A DNA stretch of 64,000 nt from Rhinopomastus cyanomelas (GCA_013400115.1 VXBP01010397.1:590620-654619), one strand, 5' to 3'. Positions 1 to 14,100 are shown, counted from the first letter of the stretch. The notes: a model not told the origin generated them from the sequence alone. Made by a program: numbers and translations.

Positions 1-3000
1 CAGACTTATGAGCGGTTTTCCCATGTCGCCATGATACTGGTGAGGTTATTTGTTCCCTCTCTTAAAAAAAAACCCACAACTTTGCTGATTTCTGGCTGGA
101 TGCAGGATGAGGGTGCTGAATAGTTCTTGGTCTTGTTGCTTGCAACACAGTAGCTCTCTGCTTCCACGTGTTTCTTTTGTATGTCTTCAGTTTGTGTGTC
201 AAGATAACATGGATTAGGCTGTAGTAGACTAAGCCTCAAGATAAACCAGGTAGACTATTCCAGATAAGAGAAAGTTTTCAGTGTTGTTGACTGGATGGAT
301 GTCAATTGTTTTAATTTTGTGTAAGAATGATTATGCAGCTCAGACCATGATTCTGTGGATCCATTTTGCATCTCTGTCTCTGTGTCTCCCACAGAGCAAA
401 TGACTAAGAGCAGAGCAAGTATATATATTTGCTGTACCAACAGCCTTGCAGCTGTCAGCTCTTTTCAGCTTTGGATTTCCGGGGCCACTTGTGGGTTTTC
501 TATGCAGTAACCCCAAGTGTTTGTCCGGTCCTCCCCTTGAACCCATGGAAAAATTGTGTGTGCACAATGTCCCGTACCAAGTTCCACAGGTTTCCTTTTC
601 AATGCCTGGAAGGCAAATCTCCTTTTCCTCTTTGAACCTGGCTTGTACTACTAGCTGGCATTTATGACTTTCATTCTTATGTTGGATCACAAAGAGGGCA
701 GATAATTTTTGTCTGTTCCCTGTCCTCTCTGAAGGAGCAATTTGGGTGCTAATCATTCATTCATCCCAGGAGTAACAGTCCAAACTTGAGCTTTGTTGTC
801 CTGAGCTCATTGAGGGGAACACATGTCTGCCCTGGAATAGCTATTGTCCTGCTTTTGTGTTGGCTGGTAGCTTTTTGAAGAGTCTCAGGAGAAGAAGAAT
901 GCAGCATTAAGTTAAGCACTTTCCTGGTTCTGTGCCTAAAAGCTGATGATTTAATTGGGAATATTTATTTGTCCACTAGTTTTCCCAAACACAGATAAAA
1001 CATTACCTCTTAATTCAGCCAGAAGTAGCAAAATATGAAGGATTGTGAGCTGATGTCTGTAATATCCAGTGAGACATGTTTTGCATTCAAGAAAAGTATC
1101 AGCTCTGATGAAAGTACACCTGGCTCAGGGGCAAACTGAAGGGTGCAATTAGAAACCCTAAGGTAGGGGACGGAAAGAGACCAAGGAAGAATCCAAGGCT
1201 GAGAATGGTACAAGCACAGAAGGATGTGTGTGTGTAAAGCTGTGTTAGCATGGAAGAAATCCCAGCTGTGATAAAAACCTATCTTCAGCTGAAGCTCTGG
1301 CTTGCTTAATATTCTGTAGAGCTACAGAGGAAAATGAGAATGTGTATAGATGTTTCTGTTCTCTACTTAAAAAAGCAGGATAGTGTATTCCCCTATCTGA
1401 CAATGATGGTTTATTCGTTGTCTGCTGGTCACTGAATAAGATGTTAGGTAAGTATTGGATGCTTTTAGAAGAGCAAGTCAGTATTTCCTGTCCAGGAGCA
1501 GCCTGAGGAGCTCTGTGACTTGTTCCTTATTTCAAATAAATATTGGTGTCCTAGGGAATTGCTGAGAACAGGAAGCCTGGAAAAGGGCAGATGAGGGGGC
1601 CTGCTCATTGCTAACTACATGAACATCCCAATAAAGGTGAATGTGACTAATGAGCAAAATAGTTGCTGCTAAGCAATGTAGTTTCACAGGAAAAAACACC
1701 AACTTGTTGGTCAGATCTGATGATTCCTAGGCATGAGGAAGCAAACTTAAACTCCTTCAAAGCAGGTATGTGAAGCATCCCTATTGTTTGTTAGGCTGGG
1801 CACACTTAGAGGTGCAGCAGTGTGCAAAATCCTGTGTGGTATGAGAAACGGAGGCTGGGCCAGGGAGATTTGCCCTGGTCTTGCTTCCTGGTGATGGCAT
1901 AAAAAGAGATGGCACAGAAAGAGAAAATACAAATCCTGGGTATGTGATGAGAGCAAGTACATGTCTGACTGTGAGTTGTGTGGGTCGTTCTTCGTGGCTT
2001 CCCAGCCTATTGCTGACATCTTAGAAAGATGTTGGAATGAAGGCCGTGCAGATAGGAACAGGGAGTGTTGCAGAGCCTGGGAACACAGTCCACGAGATGA
2101 CTCACGCTGAGCTTATCAAAGCATTTGGGATGTACTTATCTTCTTCCTCAAGGAAGACCCCAGGTTGTCTTTAATCTGGCAGGGTTGGACAACTAGGCAG
2201 TCCTGTGAAGATAAAACCCAAACAGAAGTGGGATAAGCTTTCCCTGAGCTACTGGGAGAATCCTTTCCAAGTCATGGCTAGTTGCTTTTCTCAAAAGCAT
2301 CTTAGAAAGCAGAGCACCAGGCTCCATGTGGGGATATCTAGATGAAAAGTAATGGGACTGTATGCATGGGAAGCCAAAGTGAGTGATTTAATGGTCTTTC
2401 CCAGTCTCTTCTGATTGTGAAGCTGTTCTTACAAAGACTTTTAACTGGTGGTACTGACCTCTGTCAAACAGGGTAAAATGGTCCTGCAGCTCTCCAAGGA
2501 GCCATCAGCACGGCTGCTGAAACATGTCGTCCGCTGCTACCTTCGCCTTTCTGATAACCCCAGGTAAGCATTTTAGGAGTTTGGGCAGGGGATTCTTCAA
2601 CTCCCTTGGAAGCTCAGTTCTTCTCCAGAGTGAGGACAGTCAAGGTTCCTTACATCAGCCTTTGCTCACTGTGGAAAATGGGGGGTTTAGGTTGGTTGGT
2701 TTGATGGGGGGTTTTTTTAATTATTTTTTATTTTTTATTTCTAGTCCCAGGAGCTTTTATGATACATGAGAGAAACAGCAACTGTTTGTGGCCTGCACAG
2801 ATTTAAGCTGTAGAGGTTAAAACTGCCCAAGCTCAAATGTAGCTTGAGCTAGGTATGACTGAGGTGGATGATGCATTGTGTTCTCCCTCTTGAGCATCAT
2901 GTGGGCTGTAAGGATAAGTCAATAGGTGAAATTCCATTGAGGGAATGCAAACTGATCTCATGCTGATCAGCAGCTCTCCTCAAAGACACTGGGTATGCAT

Positions 3001-3441
3001 TTGCTGTCTTGGGCTCTCCTGGCATCACGTTGCTCTTGACTGATGGATATCAGAGCAGAGGGGTTTGGGTCAGTGGGATCTAGCATGAGAGATGGGAGCA
3101 GTGCTGCCTGGCCAAGTGCCATGTGCTGCAGGCCTGCTGCATGGTGTGTTTCTTGGCTGGCCCTGTCAGAGGGTTCCCTAGGCAAAAAAGCCTCATATCC
3201 CCAGTGGGGTTTGCTCCCCTCTTGCCCCTTTGAGTTTATTTGTTGGGCCCCGTTTCTTGTCTCTTGATGTAGGGCACGTGAAGCTCTCAGGCAGTGCCTT
3301 CCTGACCAGCTGAAGGACACCACCTTTGCCCAGGTCCTGAAGGATGACACCACCACAAAGCGCTGGCTCGCTCAGCTTGTCAAGAACCTGCAAGAGGGTC
3401 AGGTTACTGACCCACGGGGCATCCCTCTTCCTCCGCAATGA
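1..3441 (+). CDS. CNOT9: CNOT9 (RQCD1), 3' end: last three coding exons
   Basis: CNOT9 is the armadillo-repeat CAF40 subunit of the cytoplasmic CCR4-NOT deadenylase, where it contacts CNOT1 and RNA-binding repressors. Coding exons are 1-39 (cut by the window edge, donor gtgagg), 2472-2563 and 3273-3441. They join in phase to 99 codons plus a TGA stop. The translation contains [13 protein letters not shown], then [20 protein letters not shown], then a tail ending GIPLPPQ. This is the C-terminal third of a family whose human member is 299 residues. The last helices of the armadillo fold are intact and I see no break. The first two thirds lie upstream of the window. Identity is very secure because the protein is nearly invariant among vertebrates. 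Confidence 0.97.
46..2471 (+). other. CNOT9 intron
   Basis: Intron between the first two CNOT9 exons seen here. I looked for coding exons, RNA genes and repeats and found nothing I can support. The short open frames in it are chance. Confidence 0.7.
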
Positions 3442-3890
3442 CTGCTGGGGGAAGTCTGGAACCAGGGAAGAAACAGCTCAGGTTTACAAAGAACCAGGAA
3501 CAGGTGACCTCTTCTGCAACAAACTGGGCACGCCAGCTGGCTGCTGGCCTGTTGGACCATCCCATCTAGCCAAAGGGCTGCTCTGTAGCAATGCAGCATG
3601 CCTCCAGGGTTTGCAGCACCAGCAAATGCAGCTACTACAGCTTCAAAGAAAGAAGTAAATCCGTTCAAACCAGCTGTAAAGATCCTCGTCTCTCAAGGAG
3701 GCCTGGCTGTTCCTCTGCTGCCAGGTCAGGGATAGGGTGGGTGTTCACTCTCCCAGCTAGCTCAGCCTCTACCCTCTCAAGCCGTGTGTAACACGGGGTG
3801 TACATGCTGCATCCCTCCGGTTCCTTGTCACTGCTTGTTTACACATCTGTTTAAATGACTGAGCTGAATAAAAGCCGTTCCAGTTCTGTC
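3442..3890 (+). terminator. CNOT9 3'UTR with AATAAA poly(A) signal
   Basis: After the CNOT9 stop the sequence runs about 430 bases to AATAAA at 3867-3872, followed by a T/G-rich stretch, which fits a cleavage site near 3890. Mammalian CNOT9 has a longer 3'UTR, so a more distal site is possible. Confidence 0.55.
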
Positions 3891-6800
3891 CACTGTTATA
3901 AGAGACTTTTCCTCAGCTGCAGGTAGCCCAGGGACAGCTTCTTCCCTGCCAAGTACGTCCCTGCTCCTGGCTCTGCACCTGGCTGATGCAATGATGATCT
4001 CTCTTCCTTCCCTTTAATGCAGAGGCAGCATCTGGAGCCAGGCCATCATGGTGCTCGCCCCAGAAGGAGGGCTAGATTACTTGTGATGAACCCACCCACG
4101 TGTCATGCTGTGGCTTTTGTGCTGTAAATAGTGCACTCTTGCAGCTTAACTACCAGCATGACGCTGATCCCATCCTGCCCAGCTCTTGCCTGGTGGGATC
4201 CTTGAAGCTCTGCATTGGGAGACGTGGCCTGTGGTGGTGGGCAAGCCACTGACTGATGCTCCCTTGCCTAATGATCCCCAGTCTGGGACAGTCAGGAGCA
4301 ACATTCCACAGGTACCAGGTATGCCAGCTGCTGCCTCCCAGTCCTGTCCTCCCTCCCTTTCCCCCCTCCTCCAGCTCATCTCTGCAAGTCGGGTGCATCC
4401 GTTTCAGCTTTCAAACCTGCTTTGGCATCTGCCTCAGCCTCACCACAGTTCCACTGGACTAGCAGCCACTTACCTTCCTTCCTGCACCAAGGGGTCAGTG
4501 CAGCTGCTGTGGGCTCTTGGAAGCAGCAGAGGACCTCCCTGGCTCTGCTGCAGCAGAGCCTGCTCTCTTGACTGCAGGTGGGCCTGGACAGCTTTCTCCC
4601 CCTCCCTGACTAGCCCATTTTGCTGATTATCTGCAGTGTTGTGCCAACAGTGTCTTAAATCCCATCTCGTAAATCCGTTCCCTCCTCCCCTTGCGGTCTT
4701 GCATAACAGGGGCAGAGCACAGCCTTCTGCTTGCCCCTAGGGTCCTGTTTTATAACAGTTGCCTTTTCCCTCCACCCTGACCTTGACAGGGTGTGAAAAT
4801 GCCTCTGTTTGGTTGGTTGGTTTTGGTTGTTTTTGTTGGTTTTTTCCTAAGTTCAGATTAATAAATAGTAGAGCCCCAGCCAGCATGAATTGTTCCTGGT
4901 CTGGTCTCTTGGGGAGGGTGTTGGGGATTTATTTCAGGTGGGAGGTGGGGAGCTGTGAGCTGGGCAGGGTGTGTGGCCTTTCCTGGTTGGAGCTGGTTGT
5001 GTCTCTGTGGCACCCATAGTTCCAAGAGCAGGTATGCAGAGTTTTGGGGTGAGGTGCTGCTCTGCTTTGCTTCACAAGGAGCCAGTGCTTTTTCTGTAGT
5101 GCTCTGGATGGGATGGGTGAGAGTATGGGCTTCTTTCACCCGGGGTCCACATCTACTGCAGCACTGCTCATCTGAATTTGGTTGTGCCCTGCAGCCTTTG
5201 CCTCCACCTCAGTCTGCCCCAAGGATGCCCAGTCTGGGATCCCCGTGGGGTTTTTTTTAGCCCCAGGAGGCTTTAACCATTTCCTGTTGTTTGGGTCCTT
5301 CGGCTTTCCCAGCTGGAGGATCGTGGTCCTGGACCACCGCGTCCTAGGAAGGGGACTGGGACACGCTGGGATTGCTCAGTGGAGGGGGAGGTGGGGCACC
5401 GCTGGGTGTGGGTGGATCTGGGGAGGCACAGGCGGTGCTGGGATGGGAGAACGAAGGCTCAAGCCAAAGCGGGAGGCACTGTAGGGTGCTCTCACCCCTG
5501 TCCACCCTTCGCCACTGCCTTCTCCCCGCCCTGACTCGCCCTCCCTCGGGAACAGTGATCTTAATCCAAGGCGACCTTGAAAGGCAGCGGGTGCGGGGCC
5601 GGGGACGTCTCCGAGGCGGGGGGCCAGGGGCGGGNGCGGAGCCCCGGCGGAGAGGAGCAGCACCGGAGACCGGGTACGGGACTGGATGACCGATCGTGCG
5701 GGGGGGCGGGCTGGGACCCCTTGGACCGGGGCAGCGCTGTCCCAGAGGCGGCTGTCCCAGGTGGGGTGCGGGGAGAGGTACCGATGGGTTTGTTTCCTCT
5801 GCTTTAAGGGTTCCCCGCACCTTTCGGATTGTGCTGCCCCGTTTCGGGGTCTGACACACCCCGCCCTCCCATCCTCCTGTCCCTCTGAGCCATCAGCTGC
5901 CAGCCGATGCCTAGCGGAGGTCAGGCTCCTTCCCTGAGCGGGTGGATAGGCTGTGTGGGGCTGAGCGCTCCTGTGTGGGGCAGGAGGGGCGGAGGGTGCA
6001 CCTCTCCCTGCTCCGGCACGGCCACCCACTGTGACAATTAATTGGTCTGGGGGACTCTGCTGCTGAGGGGCTGGGGAGCGCTCGCACCACCCGAACATCC
6101 AGCTCTGGTGGCTGTGACCTCTGCAATGGCTCAGCCTGTACCAGGGGGATCCGGGGCTGCTCTTAGGTTTCTACATCACCAGGTCCCATCTTGCACTTCT
6201 CAAAAGACCAGGCCACAGGGAGAGGGGCTGCCGGGGGTCAGGATGTGCCAGTCTTGGGGCATTGCTCACACAACTGGGAGAGCTGAACACTCATGTCCTT
6301 GCATTCACATTCCCAGTATTTTCCCTGTACAGGAAGGGATGATCTCTTTTCACTGCAAAAACAGGGAACTCTCAGCTCAGTGGATGGGCAGTGCAGGGCA
6401 TTCTTGGGCCATAGCAGGAGCCTGGAAGGGCTGGCACTGGGGGAGATTGGTTTAACTCCAGAATCTCAGCATGGTTATGGGCCTGGGTTCTTAAAGCAGC
6501 TCCCTTGCCCACTGCCACCTTCCACACATTCATGGCAGGATGTGGAAAGGACGGACCTTGGTGGGACTGAGCCAAACTCTGTCCCAGACCAGTATCTCTC
6601 CCTGCTCCTCCATCCTCGGTATCTCTTCCTCCACTCCAGGAGAGCACTTGGAGCTGTGACCCTACAAACTGGCCATAAGGGGCTGAGTGCTGTCAGGAGG
6701 CAGGAGGGTGCAAGCAGAAGGATAACTTGAGTTGTCCACCCTGGTTCCCTGGAGATCATGCGGTACAGGGGGCTGAGAGAATGCTGGGGAGGTGCAGAAC

Positions 6801-8169
6801 ACTCCTGGGGCCATGCAAGGCAGTGGCCATCAGAGCACCCACTTTGCAGGGTGCAAGAGGGCAAGAGGAGTGCAGAGCTACACCCACCCCCTTTGTGGGT
6901 ACAGATACCTCGATTCCTGAGCCAATGGCTCAATGCCTCCTGGCACACCAGATGTGTAGGGGAGCTGTAGGTACTGCTGTCAGTCCTTATGGTCTGAGCC
7001 CTGCAAGAAGGGCCAGTGCTGGGAATGCACAGCCCCAACTGGACACTGTCTGCAGGCCACCAGGATGACATCCCAGCTGCCTTGTGTCTAGCAACAAGTG
7101 AAGTCCTAAAGAGTGTGGACAGGCAGTCCCCCCTTTTCCTGGGAATGACTGAAGAGTCACCGCCAGCCTCTCATCTGGCATGTCCCCCAGAAGCAGGGCT
7201 CACAGCCCCAGCCAGTGCAGTGCTGGGCATCTGCTCTGCTATCTCCATACTGAGCAGGGAACAGCCACAGTCTGACCCTGACCCCACGATGGTCTGGCAG
7301 CAGGACCTGGCAGCTGCCTGCACACTGACGGCACTAGCTATTCCCAGCCCTGCACCATTGGGCCTGTGCTGAGTCAGAGGCCTGGGGCACAGCTGCCACC
7401 CCTGTGCTCCAGCATAGAGCCCCTTGCCCCGAGGGACCTCGAGTTCCCTCCTACACCCAAATCCCAGCCTAGGATGCATCATATGTCCCTTGAGGGCCCA
7501 GTCCTAGCACCCAGGTGACAGGCACATGCAGCAATTTATCTGTCTAATTAAAGCCTTAAGAGCCTAATCAAACCCTTATTGTCAGTCCAGTTGTATTTAT
7601 AGTCCCACTCAATGCAGCTCCCTGTACAACTTTGCGGTCATATTGCTGGGGCGGTGACATTCTATAGGGAGAAGCTGGGGGACCAGAGCGTCCTGCCCTG
7701 CCCCTCCTTTCTTGCTCTCACAGCCTTGTCTCTCCTTTGCTTCTGAATCTGCTGGTTTGGGGCCATTTTCCAGGTAGTGGGGGCTGTTCTCAGGCACCCC
7801 CAAAGCAGTTTCTCTCTGCTCCCTGGGCTGATTCTCCCTGGGACTAGAGACCTCAGAGCATCATGGCTCCAGTACCCGCTGAGCTGTGAGGCAGCTGCAC
7901 TCACAAGTCTCCCTGTTTTTCTCCAACACCTTTTGAGCTGTGGCTTCCTGGTAATGTAAATGAATATTTCATGAGCACAGCAGGGTGAACTTGACACTTA
8001 AGGAAAGCAGTGACCCAGCAGGAGTCGTGCGCAGGCGTGCTCACACACAGGCAGGGGCACACACAACTCAGACACACCTGGGCAAAGCTGGAGCCCACAG
8101 AACAAGACCTGTGTGCAATGTGGGGTCTGGCCTTGTTCCCCACAACCATCGTCTCTCTTCTCTCCACAG
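3891..8169. other. CNOT9-PLCD4 intergenic interval and PLCD4 5' region
   Basis: No conserved coding exon was recognised here. The frames between 4.1 and 7.9 kb do not look like any protein family and have no consistent splice partners. The only structured part is the CpG island listed separately. Confidence 0.6.
5500..6020. promoter_or_regulatory. CpG island, candidate PLCD4 promoter
   Basis: A GC- and CpG-rich block, with a single unresolved base (n) at 5635, lies about 2.3 kb upstream of the first PLCD4 coding exon. The PLCD4 coding exon opens with a splice acceptor, so a non-coding first exon must lie upstream and this island is the best candidate. Possible donors include the GT at 5777. 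Which one is used cannot be decided from sequence alone. Confidence 0.5.
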
Positions 8170-8197
8170 TGGCTGCCATCTTGGAGGAGGCAGAGCC

Positions 8198-11100
8198 ATG
8201 GCATCACTGCTGTGCAACGCTCGTGAGTGCCTCAGCAGAGGGGAGGTGTGGGTCAGGGCACTGGGGCACCTGGATTTACATCAGGGCAAATCTGGCCTGT
8301 GGGTTGAGCTCACCTTACTGCCCTTGGGAGCATCCCTACCTCACTGCGGCCGCTGGGTTTGGGCTTGGCAGTACTGAGGGCAGATGGGGAATAGCCTGCT
8401 GCTGCTTTTGTGGTGAAGGGAGTTTGTTTGGGCTCTGTCACCCGCTCCATTCCAAACCGAGGGGCCATGTGGGGGTCTCAGAGTTGAGAGAGAGCAAGAT
8501 ACCAGGGTGCAGTGCCCAGATACCCCTACCCTCAATGATGCAGCCCATGCTGCCTCCAGGCATTCAGCTCACAGACGAATTGGAGCAGATGCAGCAAGGG
8601 ACATTGATGCGCAAAGTCAAGTCCAAGAACTGGAAGAAGCAGCGTTACTTCAAGTTGCAGGATGACTGCATGACTATTTGGTACCAATCCAAGAGGACAG
8701 GCAAAACCGAGTCTGCCTGTGAGTACCGTCTTCTCTGTTCGGTCCGTTAGTAGGGTTCAGAGTAAACAGGGATGTGAATGTATAGAGACTCTTGGAGCTG
8801 TGCTTGCAAAGGGTGCTGGGGCGTTCAAAAGAGGCTCTGTGTGCATGTGTGGGCTCTTCTCATCTCCACATCTCCACAAAGTGTCCTGCCCCGTGAAGAA
8901 CCCGTGGGACACAAGGGCTGAGTAGCATTGGCAGCTGATACAAGTGAAAGCTCTGACATGACAGTGGGGGAGTATCCCAGTAGCTGGGAAGGATGGATGG
9001 ATGGATAAATGGATACACAGGTGGAAGGAAGGCAGGACAGATGTCTGTGGGCAGTGCCCTCTGCCCTGTGGCCCTTGTCCCCCACAGACAGGCCTCCCCT
9101 CCCTCTGCCCCAGTCTCCATCAGTGATGTGGAGACGGTGCGGGAAGGGCACCAGTCAGAGGTGCTGCAGAGCGTGGCTGAGGAGTTCCCCCCCGAGCGCT
9201 GCTTCACCATTGTCTTCTATGGCCGCCGGGGCAACTTGGACCTTATTGCTGGCTCAGCAGAGGAGGCACAGTGCTGGATCCAGGGCCTGCATCAGCTTAT
9301 TGAGGTGGCCACCAGCATGGACCAAAAGGAGAAGATAGACCAATATCCTTCCTGTGGCGCCAGTCTGCCCTCCACACCCAGACCTTACCTCATGTCCACA
9401 CAGCCCCCCTGTACCTCCAGTCTTGTTCTTAGCTCTTCTGGGTCTCATCATCTGCATCAGGGCAGGGAGAGTCCACAGAACAAGGACAAGAGGCCCTCAG
9501 ATGCTTTCTAGTTCCATTTTTTGTAGCCAAGGTCCTTTCCCTTAATGTGTGCCTTGGTTTCTCGCACGTGGATTCGTGACTGGTTCCAGAAAGCTGACAA
9601 GAATAAGGATGGACGCATGAACTTCAAGGAGGTCCAGCGTCTCCTCAAGATGATGAACGTAGACATGAATGAGGATCATGCCCTGCGGCTCTTCCAGGTA
9701 AACACTGCACCTTCAGCACCTGGAGGGGGTGGAATAAGCTGCGTAACACCTCCCTGCAGAAGATGGTTACTTTGTTGTGTCCATCCATCCATGCACCCAT
9801 CCTTCTGTCCCTCCATCTCTCCATCCATGGACCCTCCCATCAATGGGTCTACCTGACCAGCCTTCCATCTGCTGTATCCATTCACATACTGATTGATGCC
9901 TAGTGCTGCTGCTGGTGTGGAGTCTCTGTGGCCTCCACCGGAGGTGGGTGAATCCACCCATAGCCTCATGAGGTGGCCAGGACAGCCGATTTCGCTCTGG
10001 CTGAGTGCTCTCTGTTGCAGGATGCTGACAAGTCTGAGTCAGGGACACTGGAAGGGGAGGAGTTTGTGCTCTTCTACAAGGCCCTCACACAGCGCGAGGA
10101 GGTGCTGAGCCTCTTCCAGGACTTCTCTGAGGATGGGAAGAAGCTGACGCTACTGGAACTGGTGGATTTTCTGCGGCAGGAGCAGCTGGAGGATGAGGGC
10201 ACAGAGGAGCTGGCCATGGAGCTCATCGATAAGTATGAACCTTCAGAGACAGGTGAGAGCCAGCCTGAACAAGGAGCTTACTTTTCATGGGGCTGAGATC
10301 CACAATGCCATCATGGCAGGGGCGTCCCCAGACCCATCCTACTGTCAGTGGACACAGAAGAAAAGTTCAGCATAGTGGGATCTAGGTGTAACTCCCCTTT
10401 TTTTTTTGGTCCATAACTAGACCATTTTAGTGTAGAAGGCTGACCAGCCATCGGATGCAAGTTCTGGCTTTGGGGTCCACTTCCTACCTTCCCACAGCTG
10501 CTGCTCTGGTACATTTCTCCCTGTGTGTCAGCTACTGGCAGCAGCTGTACCCACCAGGCTCCCACCAGGAGTCACCAGCAGGGTCTTTTGTCTCTGGGTC
10601 CCTGGATGCTGCTGAGCCTCCCCCTCCACCTGCAGCCCGAGCTCGCCATGTGCTGAGTGCAGATGGGTTCCTCATGTACCTCTGCTCCCCGGAGGGCTCC
10701 ATCTTCAACCCCCGGCACCAGGTGATGTGGCAGGACATGACTCAACCACTCTGCCACTACTTCATCTCCTCCTCTCACAACACCTACTTGATAGAGGACC
10801 AGATCCGGGGCCAGAGCAGCATTGAGGGCTACATCAGGTAAAAGGGCTGCTCCCTCCCAGCTGCCCCCACCCAGCACCTTCCTGACCCAGGGCTGTTCCC
10901 TGAGCAGCTCCATGGGGCAAACCACCAAAAGGAGAAGCTCTTTGGTCCCTTCTGGGTCCAGCACTCCTGTACCATGTGGTTCCCAGCAAGATGGTCCATT
11001 TTGGGGATGCTGATCCCAGCTCCTCCTTCCCTAAATGCTGCAGCATGTCAAACCTTGGTGGTTGTCCTCTGATCCCTGCAGCCAGAGGGAGGGCAGGGGG

Positions 11101-14100
11101 CTGGTGTGCTGGCCAAGTGCAAGGTCCCAGGGGTGACCACCCACCCACAGGGCTCTGAAACGGGGCTGCCGGTGCCTGGAGGTGGATTGCTGGGATGGGC
11201 CGAATGGGGAGCCTATAGTGTACCATGGGCACACGTTCACCTCCAAGATCCCTTTCCGGGAGGTGGTGAGCACCCTGGGAAAGTATGCCTTCAAGGTAGG
11301 GCACCCTTCTCTGGGCACTGGCTGTCGTGGGTGGTCCTTGGCCTGGGGGATGGGACTTGGCTGCAATTTGGGACAGTAATGGGTCTCTGGAAGAGGGGAC
11401 AATCCTGGGGCTCCCACTCCTGGTGCTGCAGGAGGACTAACCTCATCACAGGTCAGGAGGGAGACCGTGTCCCTTTCTGGGGAACAGCATTGGGCAGGTG
11501 CCATGCCATGCCAGGGGTCAGGGGCTTATGCAGACGTGGTCTGCTGGGAGTGAAGGAGTGTGATGGCATATAAAGAATGCTGGGGGTTTGGAGCTGTGAA
11601 GGTCTCAGAGGGATACCAGGACACACAAGTTTTTCCCTGTTGGCACTGATCACAGCTAGACAAAACCCTTGACAGAGCGGCTCAGCCTCACCGAGGCTGA
11701 TCTCCAGCTGTGCATGGTGCTCCTCAGACCTCAGACTACCCAGTGATCTTGTCCCTGGAGAACCACTGCAGCATAGAGCAGCAGGAAGTCCTGGCCCAGC
11801 AACTCAAGACCATCCTGGGGGAACAGCTCCTCACCACCACCACTGATGGGCACATCCCCACCCAGCTGCCATCCCCAGAGGTAGGGACAGAGAGTGGCTC
11901 TGCTGGGCATTGCTGTCCTGCCTAGGAGTGGGGTAAGGGGGTGGCTCCGTTGTCCAGAAGAAAGGCTAATTTTGGCCCAGCACTGTCCTGGTCTATGGGA
12001 CTACCAAGGGACCCTGGGGTCCCAAAGCTATCCCTAGAGTTGTCTCCTGATGGCCTGCAAAGCCAGAGGGATGACAGTGTAGAGCCCTCCTACCTCCATT
12101 CCTTTCTGTGCTGTGGAGTCTGGACCCCAGCAGTGCAGACTCCCAGGAGACTGCCTGAAGGAGATGGACACCCCCAGGTGCCTACCTTTCCATCCATCAC
12201 CCTGCAGGAGCTGAAGCACAAGATCCTGTTGAAAGGGAAGAAGATTGGGCGGCTAGAGGACATGCTGGATGGGCCAGGGGACGAGGCACCTGATATGTCT
12301 GATGATGACAACGGGCCAGAGGTGGAGGAGGAAAGGCGGAGGGTGAAGGTAGGTGGCCCGGGCTGAGGACCAGTTGGGAATGCTAAGCCACCAGACACAG
12401 ATGTGGGTTGTGATAACATCCCAGTGCTAAGGGGAGAAGCAGACACTGCAGGGACATCACCAGCAGGGGGAATGGCCCTTTCTGCCCCTGGCCATGCCGG
12501 TCTCCTATTTGCACAGCATCCCTGTGGTGGGTGACATCATGTTGATGATCCCCTGCCTGCTTAATTTGTGGACCAGCAACCCCTGTTTTGGGTGACTGGT
12601 GGGAGATGGTGCACCTGTCAGGAGGGGGGAACCCAAGTAGCTCTGCCTTGCAGAAGGACAAGGAGACCTTGGCACAGGCACTGTCTGACTGCGTTGTCTA
12701 CTGCAAGAGTGTGTCCTTCCGGGGCTTCCAGGAGGCCCGCAGCCACTCTCGCCCTTCTGAGATCTCCTCCCTCTCTGAGGCCAAGGCCAGGAAGCTCATT
12801 CGTGATGCAGGTAAGACAGAGGAGACAGTGCTACCTGTGTAATGGGGGGCAGGTGGCTTCCTCAGGTATAGGGCTAGTGTCTCCAGAAACCAGTTCCCTC
12901 TCTGTCCTAGGGAAAAGGGTCCAGCAGGGCTATACCCTTGGTTTAGTCTGTGGTGGGTAAGGAGCAGTTATTTATTAGCGTAGTAAGCAAGGCAAGATGC
13001 CTGGCTTCCTGGGAGGTGAGAAGGATGAGAATTGTTGGATCAATATGGATGCATGGCTCAATGGATGGATGGAGGCAGCATGTGGTGTGGGTGGTTGTGC
13101 AGGGCAGGGAATGACCCCACAAGTGGCCTTAATGCTCCATCCCTAGGGAATGAATTTGTCCGCCACAATGCCTGGCAGCTGACACGCATCTACCCCAGCG
13201 GGATGCGGACGGACTCCTCCAACTACAACCCCCAGGAGATGTGGAATGTGGGGTGCCAGATTGGTATGGTTGGGGAGTGTCAGGGCTGTGGGCTGGGAGG
13301 TGCCCTGGGTCCTGTCCCAACCTGCATCGTGCACACCTGCATTGGTGCCAACTAGAACCCTGGTTAGAGCCCAGTCTGGCTGCAGGCTATTGCTCTGCCC
13401 TGTGGAGCCAGTGTCTACCATGGCATCAGTGCCTTGTCCTGGTATGCAGCTGCATGTCTCTGGCCATGGGCACAGGCTGGTTCTTGGCTCCAAGCAGGGC
13501 ATGATGTTTCCAAGCTGCCCTGAACCCTTATCCTGCCATCTGCCCCCAGTGGCCCTGAACTTCCAGACAGCTGGCTTGGAGATGGACCTGTGTGATGGGC
13601 TCTTCAGCCAGAATGGTCATTGTGGCTACGTGCTCAAACCACCCTTCATGAGGGATGAGGAGACTCTCTTCAACCCCAGTGACCCCACCAGCTGGGACAG
13701 CCCTGGCCCTGTCACTCTGACAATCCAGGTATGGTGTCAAGGAGAGGCCCCAGGATGTTCTGACAGTGTTCTGGGGCTCTATTGGTCCCAGATGGGTGGG
13801 CCACCACTGGGCAGCACACTGGAGCTGAGCAACCTCCTAAGCTGATCAGTTTGGCTGTTCCTCAGATCATAGTGTCCTTGCCTGTTCTCACAGGTGATCA
13901 GCGGGCAGCAGCTGCCCAAAGTGGCCAACAGCAAGGAAGGAGCCATCATTGACCCACTGGTGCGTGTGGAGATTCATGGGGTCCCAGAAGACCAGGCCCA
14001 CCAGCAGACCAAGTACATTGAAAACAATGGTGAGCCTCAAGGTGGGACCAGTGATGCTGCTTCATTCAATCGCCTGTCCTTGCCCTCCCAGCATCTGCTC

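Noticed and set aside
5376..6098. 240-codon minus-strand frame, and shorter plus-strand frames, in the CpG island before PLCD4
   Set aside because: GC-rich composition explains the lack of stops. No domain, no splice partner, and one unresolved base.
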